A model generated the notes under the pieces. That model was not told where the DNA came from and searched no databases. It was given only the letters and a program-made list of their open reading frames with translations. From positions 62,001 through 126,000 of the forward strand of contig NZ_JAMHIV010000012.1 in assembly GCF_023897065.1 (NCBI RefSeq): a DNA stretch of 64,000 nucleotides, written 5' to 3'. Every line of letters starts with the position of its first letter. The stretch's first letter is position 1. This document shows positions 50,185-58,372 of this stretch, in pieces. The position numbers and the translations under genes were made by a program. This DNA comes from Crossiella sp. SN42 (GTDB lineage: Bacteria; Actinomycetota; Actinomycetes; Mycobacteriales; Pseudonocardiaceae).

Positions 50185-51300
50185 ATGTCGGACACCACCG
50201 TCGTGGACTACCTGGCGCTGAAGAAGGAGAACGCGGCGCTCAACCTGGAGGAGATCCGGCTGGGCCGCGCCGAGCTGCACAGCATGCCCCGGTACGTGAT
50301 GGTCGAGCTCACCCAGGGCTGCAACCTGAAATGCTCCATGTGCCGTTCCCGGTCGATTCGCTATGCCGAGAAGGAGATGGACCGGGAAATCTTCCGGCGC
50401 ACCGCGGACCTGCTGTTCCCGGCGGCCGAGATGGTCGACGTCCGGGGCTGGGGAGAAAGCCTGCTCGCGCCGGACTTCGAGGAAATCCTGGAAACGGTCA
50501 TCCGTTACCAGGCGCGCTGCCGCATCGTCACCAACCTCTCGCTGAACCGGCCCCGCCTGTTCGACCTGCTGGTGGAAAACAACGCGATGATCGACATCTC
50601 GTTGGACGCGGTCCGCCAGGAGGTCGTCGACCAGGCCCGCTCCGGGGCGAACATGAAGGTCATCGACAAGAACCTGCGCCGCCTGGTGGCCGGGATGATC
50701 GAGCGGCACGGCTCGGCCGAGGCGCTGCGCCTGGTGGCCACCGTGCAGCGGGTCACCCTGGACAGCCTGGTGGAGCTGGTCGAGTACGCCGCCGAGGTCG
50801 GCGTGCCGCAGATCGTGCTCAACGAGGTCACCCTCGGCCCCGGCGACCCCAAGGCGCTGGTCGGCATGGAGGACGAGGTGGACCTCTGGGTCGGCCGTGC
50901 CAGCAGGCGGGCCGGTGAGCTGGGCGTGCGGCTGTACGCGGGCACCACCTTCGGCCGCTCGGTCGGGCTGAAGAAGGAGGTGCCGTTCTGCATCCACCCG
51001 TGGTCCTACGCCGCGGTCGGCTACGACGGCAGCGTCGGCTACTGCGACCACCTGATCGGCCCGATGATGAAGTTCTCCTGCATGGGCGACATCACCAAGG
51101 GCGAGTTCCACCGCATCTGGAACGGCGACCCGTGGCGCAGCCTGCGCGAATGGCACGCCTCCGGCCACCAGACCGAGGACCCCAGGTACAGCGCCTGCTT
51201 CCAGTGCTACAAGCACCGCAACGTCGACTTCGAGGACGTCTTCGAGCCGCGGCTGGAGCGGCTGCGCCTGGACCTCACCCCGGTGCGGGCCTCCTCGTGA
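50185..51300 (+). CDS. Radical SAM enzyme with SPASM/twitch-like C-terminus
   Basis: The 371-residue enzyme has the CxxxCxxC cluster CNLKCSMC (C46, C50, C53), a TIM-barrel core (DVRGWGESLL, MIDISLDAV), and a cysteine-rich C-terminal region (FCIHPWSYAAVGYDGSVGYC, then ACFQCYKHRN) that could hold an auxiliary Fe-S cluster. Such enzymes oxidise or epimerise aminosugar and aminocyclitol carbons (BtrN-like) or modify peptides; no precursor peptide was seen. ATG 50185 has a GAGGAG site. Its TGA overlaps the next GTG. Confidence 0.9.
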   Translation: MSDTTVVDYLALKKENAALNLEEIRLGRAELHSMPRYVMVELTQGCNLKCSMCRSRSIRYAEKEMDREIFRRTADLLFPAAEMVDVRGWGESLLAPDFEEILETVIRYQARCRIVTNLSLNRPRLFDLLVENNAMIDISLDAVRQEVVDQARSGANMKVIDKNLRRLVAGMIERHGSAEALRLVATVQRVTLDSLVELVEYAAEVGVPQIVLNEVTLGPGDPKALVGMEDEVDLWVGRASRRAGELGVRLYAGTTFGRSVGLKKEVPFCIHPWSYAAVGYDGSVGYCDHLIGPMMKFSCMGDITKGEFHRIWNGDPWRSLREWHASGHQTEDPRYSACFQCYKHRNVDFEDVFEPRLERLRLDLTPVRASS

Positions 51301-52013
51301 TCCTGCACCTGGTCAACGATCTGCCGCTGTTCGGCCACCTCAGCGCCGAGGTGGCCGCGGACGAGCACGTGCGGGCGGCGGTGGAAAGGCTGGCCCTGAC
51401 CAACCCCGCCCGCACCGGCTACGTCTCCTACACCGACTTCCGCGCCTGGTGGGAGCGGCAGCGCGAGGTGCCCGAGGGCCAGGCCTGCGTGCTGGTCGGC
51501 GCGCGGCCCGCGCTGCTGCATGAGCTGGCCCCGCTGCGGGCCGGATCGGACCAGGTGGTCGCGGTCCGGCCGCGGCGGGTGCTCAACGAGCGCGGCCAGA
51601 CCACGCAGGCGGTGGTACCGGAGGCCGAGCTGCTGACGAGTCTGCGCGCGGAGCGGGTCAGGGTGCTCGACGACGTGCTCATGTCCGGGCACACCCTCGC
51701 CGCGGTGCTGGGCGTGCTCGCCGAGCGGGACCAGCCAGCCGAGCTCTCCGCCGAGCTGCTCATCGCCAACGCCCGGACCGGCGCCCAGCTGCGCGAACGG
51801 GCCGGGATCGAACTCGGCGCCTGGCTGAGCCTGGACTACGAGCCGATCCTGGAGGGCACCGTCATCTTCCTCACCGACCTGCTCTTCGGGCAGCTGCGCG
51901 GCAAGCCGTTCCTGTCCCAGCACGCGCTGCTCGCCCCGTTCTTCGGCACCGACCCGGCCCCGCTGGCGGTGTTGTCCGAGCAGGTCACCGGCTATGCGCG
52001 GGCAGGTGCCTGA
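51297..52013 (+). CDS. Phosphoribosyltransferase-fold protein
   Basis: The 238-residue protein has a PRPP-binding-type loop VRVLDDVLMSGHTLAAVL (residues 121-138; canonical form VxxVDDxxxTGxTL) and an upstream CVLVGARPALLHELAPL strand, as in type I phosphoribosyltransferases. It is coupled to the radical SAM gene (GTGA) and its stop overlaps the HAD gene start. A PRTase followed by a phosphatase is the BtrL/BtrP arrangement that ribosylates neamine in butirosin synthesis. The rest of the sequence is diverged. Confidence 0.72.
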   Translation: MILHLVNDLPLFGHLSAEVAADEHVRAAVERLALTNPARTGYVSYTDFRAWWERQREVPEGQACVLVGARPALLHELAPLRAGSDQVVAVRPRRVLNERGQTTQAVVPEAELLTSLRAERVRVLDDVLMSGHTLAAVLGVLAERDQPAELSAELLIANARTGAQLRERAGIELGAWLSLDYEPILEGTVIFLTDLLFGQLRGKPFLSQHALLAPFFGTDPAPLAVLSEQVTGYARAGA

Positions 52014-52681
52014 TGCCGCCGAAGGTGATCATCCTGGACTTCGACGGGCTGATCCTGGACACCGAGAGCAGCCTGCGCGAGGCCTGGCGGGCCGAGTACG
52101 CCCGGCACGGGCTGAGCCTGGACGAGCACGCCTACCGGGAGCTGGTCGGCCAGGTCGGCGCGCGCGAGGCGCTGCTGGCCGGCCTGCCCGGCGGGGCGGT
52201 GGATCCGGCCGCGGTGCTGGCCAGGGTGCATCCGCGGCACCGGGACACGGTGCAGCGGATGCCCGCGATGCCGGGGGTGGCCGCGATCATGGCCCGCCGC
52301 GGGCAGGTGCGCCTGGCGGTGGCCTCCAGCTCGCCGTCCTCCTGGGTGGAGCCGCAGCTGCGCAGGCTGGGGCTGTGGGAGGCGCTGGAGGTGGTGGTCT
52401 GCCGGGACATGGTGACCCGGCCGAAACCCAGCCCGGAGGTCTACCTGGAGGCGCTGGCCCGGCTGGGGGTGGCGCCCGCGGAGGCGGTGGCGCTGGAGGA
52501 CTCGCTGGTCGGCGTGCTGGCCGCGGTGGCGGCCGGTATCCGCTGCCTGGCCGTGCCGGGGCCGGTGACCAGGGGGTCGGCCTTCCCCGGCGCGGAGGCG
52601 GTGCTCGGCTCGCTGGCGGAGGCGGACCAGCTGCTGTACGGATCAGCGCTGGCCGCCACCGCGGGCGGACTCAGTGACTAG
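52013..52681 (+). CDS. HAD-superfamily phosphatase
   Basis: The 222-residue HAD enzyme has the nucleophile motif DFDGLILDTE, motif II ASSSPSSWVEPQL, the lysine in RPKPSPEVYLEAL and the acidic motif EDSLVGVLAA. Its ATG overlaps the PRTase stop (TGATG), so the two act together: it probably dephosphorylates the phosphoribosylated intermediate. It overlaps the convergent carrier gene by 11 bases. Confidence 0.9.
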   Translation: MPPKVIILDFDGLILDTESSLREAWRAEYARHGLSLDEHAYRELVGQVGAREALLAGLPGGAVDPAAVLARVHPRHRDTVQRMPAMPGVAAIMARRGQVRLAVASSSPSSWVEPQLRRLGLWEALEVVVCRDMVTRPKPSPEVYLEALARLGVAPAEAVALEDSLVGVLAAVAAGIRCLAVPGPVTRGSAFPGAEAVLGSLAEADQLLYGSALAATAGGLSD

Positions 52682-52934
52682 CAGTGCTCATCAGCCCGGA
52701 CAGCGCGTGCCACAGGCTGTCCGGGCTGGTGAACATGTCCGCGTCCAGCTCCTCGACGTCGAACTCCACGTCGAACTCGCGTTCCAGCGCGACCAGCAGG
52801 GCCATCGCCCTGATCGAGCTCAGGCCCAGCGCGGCCAGCTCGGCCTGCCCGGTCAGCGGCGCGTCCTCGGGCAGGCCGTCCAGCGCGTCACGCAGCAGGG
52901 CCTCGAACCGGGCGTCCCACACCATCTCCATCAC
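52671..52934 (-). CDS. Free-standing acyl/peptidyl carrier protein
   Basis: The 87-residue protein is a carrier domain with phosphopantetheine site LGLSSIRAM (S40) and helix III VEELDADMFTSPDSLW. The acidic helix II (FDVEFDVEEL) is ACP-like. It is one of three stand-alone carriers in the cluster and is cotranscribed with the SDR gene 6 bases upstream. It may carry the substrate of that SDR. Confidence 0.9.
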   Translation of the reverse strand: MMEMVWDARFEALLRDALDGLPEDAPLTGQAELAALGLSSIRAMALLVALEREFDVEFDVEELDADMFTSPDSLWHALSGLMSTASH

Positions 52935-52940
52935 CCTTCC

Positions 52941-53702
52941 TCACACCAACAGCTTGGCCAGCACCCGCGCCAGCGGGCGCGGCATCAACCGGAACATCAC
53001 GTCCACCACGCGGTAAAAGGCGCCGGGCACCACCATGGACCGGCCGGCGGTCAGCGCCTTGAGCGCGTCGCCGACGATCTTCTCCTTGGGAATCCAGAGG
53101 AAGTTCGGCACGTCCTCGGTGTCCTCGGTCATCTCGGTGCGCACGTAGCCGGGCAGCACCGCGGTCACCCGCACCCCGTGCGGCTTGACCTGCATCGCGA
53201 CCGCCTCGCTGAGGGAGAGCAGGTAGGCCTTGCTGGCGCCGTAGCTGGCGCTGGTGAGGAAGTACGGCAGCAGCGCCGCGCTGGAGACCACGTTCACGAT
53301 CCCCCCGCGCCCACGGGCCACCATGCCCGGCAGCACCGCGTGCATCAACCGCAGCGGGGCGAGGGAGTTGACCACCGTGGTCAGCTCCTCGTCCTCGGCC
53401 TCGCACTCGTGCAGGGGCGCGCTGGTCCCAGGGGCGCCGGCGTTGTTGACCACCAGGTCCACCGGGTTCGCCGGATCGGCCAGCCGGGCGCACACCTTGG
53501 CTATTCCCTCGGGCCGCCCGAGATCGGCGGCGAGCACCTCGACCCGGATATTGAATTCGTGGGTCAGCTCACTCGCCAGCGCGGCCAGCCGTTCGGTCCG
53601 GCGGGCCACCACGACAAGGTCAGCGCCGCGTGCCGCGAGTATTCGGGCGAAGCTTTCGCCAATACCGCTGGACGCACCGGTGACCAGGGCAGTCTGATAC
53701 AT
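52941..53702 (-). CDS. Short-chain dehydrogenase, DltE-like
   Basis: The 253-residue SDR has TGASSGIG, NNAGAPG, catalytic Ser in NVVSSAALLP and YGASKAY (YxxxK), and a C-terminal RLMPRPLARVLAKLLV tail typical of the YqjQ/DltE group. I use ATG 53702 directly before the first strand. The next gene downstream is a carrier protein, so it may act on a carrier-bound acyl or keto group. Confidence 0.9.
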   Translation of the reverse strand: MYQTALVTGASSGIGESFARILAARGADLVVVARRTERLAALASELTHEFNIRVEVLAADLGRPEGIAKVCARLADPANPVDLVVNNAGAPGTSAPLHECEAEDEELTTVVNSLAPLRLMHAVLPGMVARGRGGIVNVVSSAALLPYFLTSASYGASKAYLLSLSEAVAMQVKPHGVRVTAVLPGYVRTEMTEDTEDVPNFLWIPKEKIVGDALKALTAGRSMVVPGAFYRVVDVMFRLMPRPLARVLAKLLV

Positions 53703-53971
53703 GCAGATGCCGCTCCAGTCAAAGTTCTTCGGGTGCCGGACAGCCACGAGCGGAGTGTCGTCAGCCCAATGCCCCCAGGAATCGTTCTCGCCCATCCAGG
53801 CTTGCACAACCGGCCTCGATGTCAAGGCCGGTTCATTGATTTCCAAGTTTCCCCGATTGGCACTCCGCCGGTTTTCGAATTGAGCCGACATCGGTTCGCG
53901 GTGCCGGTAGTGTCCGCGGGGGGCCGCTCGCCACTCCCCACTTCATCCTGATCGTCCGGAGAGGAACTCAC
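53703..53971. promoter_or_regulatory. Divergent promoter region of SDR and ABC exporter genes with hairpin
   Basis: 269 bases without a gene. AACCGGCCT (53808-53816) and AGGCCGGTT (53825-53833) form a perfect 9-base stem with an 8-base loop. It may be an operator for exporter control; no upstream plus-strand gene needs a terminator here. Confidence 0.45.
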
Positions 53972-55765
53972 GTGCATTCAGCCCCAGCCGCGGCAGGGCC
54001 GGAGAAACCGCTGTCCGCCCTGCGCACCCTTTTCGGCTATGTCCGGCCGTACCGCGGGACGCTCATCGCCGGCGGCGTGGTCAGCTTCCTCGGCGGCATC
54101 CTCGGCCTGGCCGCCCCGCTGGCCACCAAGGAGGTGCTGGACACCCTCAGCGCCGGTGGTGACCTGACCGGGCCGGTGCTGCTGATGGCCGTGCTGTTCG
54201 TGCTCGCCGCCGCGCTGCACGCGGGCGGCACCTACCTGCTGGAGCGCACCGGGGAGAACGTGGTGCGCGGCGTCCGGGTAGGCCTGGTCGGCCGGATCAT
54301 GCGGCTGCGGGTGCGCGAGCTGGACCAGAACCGGCCGGGCGACCTGATGGCCAGGGTCACCTCCGACACCACGCTGCTGCGCCAGGTCTCCGCGGAGTCA
54401 CTGGCCAACACGGTCAACGGCGTGCTGCTGCTGATTGGCGCGCTGGTGGTGATGGTCTTCATGGACCTGGTGCTGCTGCTGGTCACCGCGGGCGTGGTGC
54501 TGATGATGATGGTGTGCGAGGCGCTGGTGCTGCCGCGCATCGGCAGGGCCACCGGGCAGGCGCAGGCCGCGCTCGGCGAGATCGGCTCCGACCTGGAGCG
54601 CACCCTCGGCGCCTTCCGCACGGTCAAGGCCAGTGGCGCGGAGGCGCGGGAGACCGACCTGATCGCCGGGCACGTGGACCTCGCCCGGCGGGCCGGGTAC
54701 ACCGTGGCCGCCTGGCACGCGGTGGCCACCATGACCGCGGGCCTGGCCATCCAGCTGGCCTTCCTGGCCGTGCTCGGCGTGGGCGGCGCGCGGGTGCTCT
54801 CCGGCGACCTGCCGATCAGCTCGCTGGTGGCCTTCCTGCTCTACCTGTACTACCTGAACCGGCCGATCGACTGGCTGACCGTGGGCGCCACCCAGCTGCA
54901 GGTGGGCCTGGCCGCGGTGCACCGGGTCCGGGACGTCGAGCAGCTGAAGGTGGAGGAGCCCGCGCCGGTGACGGTGACCGCGCCGCAGGGTGAGCCGGGC
55001 GCGGCGACGGTGGAGTTCGCCGGGGTGAGCTTCCGCTACCGCGAGGACACCGAGCTGGTGCACAACGACCTGAGCTTCGTGGCGCCTGCCGGCAGCATGA
55101 CCGCGCTGGTCGGCTCCTCCGGCGCGGGCAAGTCGACGGTGTTCGCGCTGCTGGAACGGTTCTACGAGGCCGACCGCGGCTCGGTGACCATCGACGGCAG
55201 GGATGTCCGGGACTGGCCGCTGCACGAGCTGCGCCGCACCATCGGCTACGTGGAGCAGGACGCCCCGGTGCTGCACGGCACGCTGCGGGACAACCTGCGC
55301 TTCGCCGCGCCGGAGGCCACCGACGAGCAGATCCGCCAGGTGCTGGAGCTCACCCGGCTGGACAGCCTGCTGCGGCGGCTGCCGGAGGGCCTGGACACCG
55401 CGGTCGGCCACCGGGGCACCACGCTCTCCGGCGGCGAGCGGCAGCGGATCGCGATCGCGCGGGCGCTGCTGCGCTACCCCAGGCTGCTGCTGCTGGACGA
55501 GGCGACCTCGCAGCTGGACTCGGTGAACGAGGCGGCGCTGCGCGAGGTGGTCGCCGACATCGCGGGCACCACCACGGTGCTGGTGATCGCGCACCGTCTG
55601 TCCACTGTGGCCAGTGCGAGCCAGATCCTGGTGCTGGACGCCGGAAAGGTGCGGGCCAGCGGCACGCACCGCGAGCTGATCAGCGACGACGACCTGTACC
55701 GCCAGCTGGCGGCCACCCAGTTCGCCGCCGCCTCGGTGCTGGAGCCTACCGGGCCGGAGGCCTGA
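53972..55765 (+). CDS. ABC exporter, fused permease-ATPase
   Basis: The 597-residue half-transporter has six transmembrane helices (about residues 25-310) and an ATPase domain with Walker A LVGSSGAGKST, signature LSGGERQRIAIARAL, Walker B LLLLDEATSQLD and the H-loop IAHRLSTVA. It should work as a homodimeric multidrug or lipid exporter. GTG 53972 with a GGAGAGGA site. Within the cluster it is the best candidate for product export. Confidence 0.93.
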   Translation: MHSAPAAAGPEKPLSALRTLFGYVRPYRGTLIAGGVVSFLGGILGLAAPLATKEVLDTLSAGGDLTGPVLLMAVLFVLAAALHAGGTYLLERTGENVVRGVRVGLVGRIMRLRVRELDQNRPGDLMARVTSDTTLLRQVSAESLANTVNGVLLLIGALVVMVFMDLVLLLVTAGVVLMMMVCEALVLPRIGRATGQAQAALGEIGSDLERTLGAFRTVKASGAEARETDLIAGHVDLARRAGYTVAAWHAVATMTAGLAIQLAFLAVLGVGGARVLSGDLPISSLVAFLLYLYYLNRPIDWLTVGATQLQVGLAAVHRVRDVEQLKVEEPAPVTVTAPQGEPGAATVEFAGVSFRYREDTELVHNDLSFVAPAGSMTALVGSSGAGKSTVFALLERFYEADRGSVTIDGRDVRDWPLHELRRTIGYVEQDAPVLHGTLRDNLRFAAPEATDEQIRQVLELTRLDSLLRRLPEGLDTAVGHRGTTLSGGERQRIAIARALLRYPRLLLLDEATSQLDSVNEAALREVVADIAGTTTVLVIAHRLSTVASASQILVLDAGKVRASGTHRELISDDDLYRQLAATQFAAASVLEPTGPEA

Positions 55766-55786
55766 TCCCGTGCTGAGCGCATCGCG

Positions 55787-55814
55787 GCCGGACCGGTCGG
55801 CTGACCGGTCCGGC
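55787..55814. terminator. Strong terminator between ABC exporter and condensation gene
   Basis: Arms GCCGGACCGGTC (55787-55798) and GACCGGTCCGGC (55803-55814) pair perfectly with a GGCT loop, between two convergent genes. It should work in both directions. Confidence 0.82.
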
Positions 55815-55832
55815 AGCGTTGTGCCGTCCTGC

Positions 55833-57743
55833 TCAGTCCACCGGCTCCAGCCGGGCGGCCAGGCTGCCCAGGGACTCGGTGCCGAGCAGCTCGTCGGCCA
55901 GCAGCCCGGTGTAGCCGCGCCGGGCCAGCTCGGCCAGCACCAGCGGCGCGGCCAGCATCGGCGCGCCCAGCTCGGCCAGGCTGCGGCCCAGGTCCGGGTT
56001 GATCTCCGGCAGCACCGCGGTCAGCGCCCCGGCCAGCGCCAGCTCCGCCGGATCCGCCGGTGGCTGAGGGGGCTGGTCCTGCCCGTCGCCCTCGGCCAGC
56101 ACCGGGCCGCCCGCTTCGGCGCGCAGGGTGAACCAGTGCGGGGCGAGCAGGCCGGGCAGCTCGCTGAGCTGGTCCAGCACGAACCGGCGCAGCGTGGCCG
56201 GGGTGTGCCCGGCCTCGGCGACCACCTCGGCACGCACCTTGTCGTCCACAATGGACAGTTCGACCGACTCGACCCCCGGGCAGGCGGCCAGCACCTCGGT
56301 GGTCAGGCCCAGGTCCACCCAGCCCGCCGGCAGGGCGACCCAGCCTTCCTTGGGCACCCCGGTCCGCTCGGCGGGCACCGCGAGGTCCTCCCCCGCGGCG
56401 GCCGCGCGCAGCAGTTCGCGCATGCGCCGCAACAGGTTCCGCGCGTCGTCCAGGGTGAGCAGGTGGTCGCCGGTGTTGAGGTCCACCCGCAGCATGCCGT
56501 CATCGGGCTCGATGTCCAGGAACACCGAGCCGCAGGCGCCGGGGGTGGTGTGACCGCTGAGCTCGTCCTCGCCGGTGGCCACCTCGGTGTCCGGGAAGTA
56601 GGACAGGTAGTTGAAGTCCAGCAGCGAGAACGGCTGCACGCCGGTGCGCGCCGCGTGCCGCTGCACGGCCATGTGCAGCGCGCCGGGGTCGTAGCGGCTG
56701 AACCGGTAGCCGCGCAGGGTCTCCTCGGAGACCTGGCGGACCAGTTCGTCGAAGGTCAGCCCGGCCTCGGCGCGCACCGGCACCATCACCGGGGCCGAGT
56801 ACGGGCCGATGCTGGTGCGGGTGCGCGCGGTGGTCCGGTTGGAGACGATCACGTCCAGGCAGAACCGGTCCGCCCCGGTGCGTTCGGCGATCAGGAAGGC
56901 CCAGGCGGCCAGCACCACCACCGGCAGGCTCACCCCGTGCCGGGTGGCCACCACCTGGCAGTCGGCGAGCAGGCCGGCCGAGCGCAGCCGCGCCGCGTGC
57001 CTGGCCTCGCCGCCCTGCTCGGCGCAGAAGGCGGGCAGCAGGTGCTGCGGGTGCGCGCGCACCACCTCCAGCCAGTGCTCGTGCGAGCGCTGCGCCTCGG
57101 CCAGCGCGCGCGGCGTGGCCTCCGCGGCGACCTGGTCCAGCGGGTGGTGCCGGGCAGGCGGCAACTCCTTGCCGCGCAACAGGTCCACCAGTTCCTCCAG
57201 CAGCACCGCCATGGCCCAGCCGTCGGCGGCGAGGTGGCTCATGAACAGCGCCAGCACCACCGGCGACCTGTCCCGCAGCAGCACCATGGCCCGCCACGGC
57301 CACTCGGTGGTGACCTCGAACCCGGTGCCGATGAACGCCGAGAGCGCCTGGTGCACCGCGGTCTCCGCCGGCGTGCCGGTGAAGGCGGGGACCTCCTCGC
57401 CGGGCACCGTGCAGCGCACCAGCTGCACCACCCGGTGCAGGGCGGCCTCGTCGAGTCCGTCCGCGGCGAGTTCGGTCAGCTCGATCGGGTGCTCGTCCGG
57501 ATCGCCGACGAACTGCTCCGGCCGGTCCAGGGAGACGGTGGTGCGCAACGCCTCGTGCCTGCGCACCAGCGTGCGCAGCGCGGCGCGGACCTCCGCCGTG
57601 GACACCCCGGCCGGCAGGCGGCAGGAGTCCAGCAGCGGCAGCGAGAAGGAGTGGCGCTCGTGCGGCAGGTGCCGTTCCAGCCAGTGCCACTGCTGTCCGT
57701 GGCTCAACGGCCCGGACCTGCCTGCGGGGGTGCTCTCGTTCAC
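55833..57743 (-). CDS. Second standalone condensation protein with degenerate carrier end
   Basis: The 636-residue protein parallels the one at 39621-41450: LSHGQQWHWLERHLP start, condensation motif SHLAADG (S169-G175; first His replaced by Ser, catalytic His170 and Asp174 kept), an A-domain-C-like segment (CPGVESVELSIVDDKVRAEV), and a carrier-like end where the serine motif reads LAELGAPMLAAPL, so no phosphopantetheine site. It probably forms one amide or ester bond using free carriers. It is divergent from the carrier/AMP-ligase operon. Confidence 0.83.
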   Translation of the reverse strand: MNESTPAGRSGPLSHGQQWHWLERHLPHERHSFSLPLLDSCRLPAGVSTAEVRAALRTLVRRHEALRTTVSLDRPEQFVGDPDEHPIELTELAADGLDEAALHRVVQLVRCTVPGEEVPAFTGTPAETAVHQALSAFIGTGFEVTTEWPWRAMVLLRDRSPVVLALFMSHLAADGWAMAVLLEELVDLLRGKELPPARHHPLDQVAAEATPRALAEAQRSHEHWLEVVRAHPQHLLPAFCAEQGGEARHAARLRSAGLLADCQVVATRHGVSLPVVVLAAWAFLIAERTGADRFCLDVIVSNRTTARTRTSIGPYSAPVMVPVRAEAGLTFDELVRQVSEETLRGYRFSRYDPGALHMAVQRHAARTGVQPFSLLDFNYLSYFPDTEVATGEDELSGHTTPGACGSVFLDIEPDDGMLRVDLNTGDHLLTLDDARNLLRRMRELLRAAAAGEDLAVPAERTGVPKEGWVALPAGWVDLGLTTEVLAACPGVESVELSIVDDKVRAEVVAEAGHTPATLRRFVLDQLSELPGLLAPHWFTLRAEAGGPVLAEGDGQDQPPQPPADPAELALAGALTAVLPEINPDLGRSLAELGAPMLAAPLVLAELARRGYTGLLADELLGTESLGSLAARLEPVD

Positions 57744-57853
57744 GTGTCTCCGTTCCGGATCCCGGCTGCCTGCCGCGGTGCGGGCCGTTGTGCCGGACTT
57801 CCACGATCCAAATGTTGCCGTAGCGGATGGCTGTGGCCGAACCGGCCCGGCGA

Positions 57854-57880
57854 ATTATCCTTCACCTGCCCGTGCGGCAA
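57854..57880 (-). promoter_or_regulatory. Possible promoter of the second condensation gene
   Basis: On the minus strand TTGCCG (57880-57875) and GATAAT (57859-57854) are 15 bases apart. The -10 is good, the spacing short. The transcript would start about 100 bases before the gene. Confidence 0.33.
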
Positions 57881-57899
57881 GTGTACAAAAACATCTGGT

Positions 57900-57958
57900 T
57901 TGACCAAGGACGGGGCCGATGGTACGAATGACGTAGGGGGTGTCGTTACCGGAACGAC
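57900..57958 (+). promoter_or_regulatory. Promoter and palindromic operator of the carrier/ligase operon
   Basis: TTGACC (57900-57905), a 17-base spacer and TACGAA (57923-57928) form a vegetative-type promoter. Directly at the expected transcript start lies the perfect dyad GTCGTT-ACCGG-AACGAC (57942-57958). A second dyad, TGGCGG-CTAC-CCGCCA (58031-58046), lies in the long leader. Confidence 0.55.
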
Positions 57959-58090
57959 CCGCGCAGCTGAGCCGTCTGGGTGGCGAGTTAACCGCCAGGT
58001 GCGCGAATTCCGGCAACACCCGACAAGTGCTGGCGGCTACCCGCCACTCCTGCCATCTTCCCAGCTAGTCGCACTGCGGAGGGGACTGTC

Positions 58091-58372
58091 TTGTCGACCG
58101 TCGACACGTTGGACAGCTATCGCCAGGAACTTCTCGACACCGTCGCGGAGATCCTGGGCGACAAAGTCCAGCCGGATGACCACTTTCTCGATGTGCGTGG
58201 GGATTCACTCACCGCGGCCATCATCAACGACCGGCTGATCGCCACTCGTGGTTGCGGCGTGGAGCTGTCGCTCTTTTTTGAATCGGAAACTCTCGGTGAA
58301 CTCGCCGACCACTGGGCGTCATTGGTCACCGAGGCTAAAGCAGCGGAAAGCGAAGCTGTCAATCATGGCTGA
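58091..58372 (+). CDS. Free-standing carrier protein
   Basis: The 93-residue protein is a carrier with phosphopantetheine motif VRGDSLTAA (S39) and VELSLFFESETLGELADHW as helix III, PCP-like. It starts at TTG 58091 after a GGAGGGG site. It heads an operon with an AMP-ligase, two hydrolases, an acyl-CoA dehydrogenase, another carrier and a second adenylating enzyme. Its likely loading enzyme is the ligase that overlaps its 3' end. Confidence 0.88.
   Translation: MSTVDTLDSYRQELLDTVAEILGDKVQPDDHFLDVRGDSLTAAIINDRLIATRGCGVELSLFFESETLGELADHWASLVTEAKAAESEAVNHG

Noticed and set aside
50185-51300. RiPP maturase for a short precursor peptide
   Set aside because: No small precursor gene with a core peptide was found nearby, and the neighbours are sugar and carrier enzymes.
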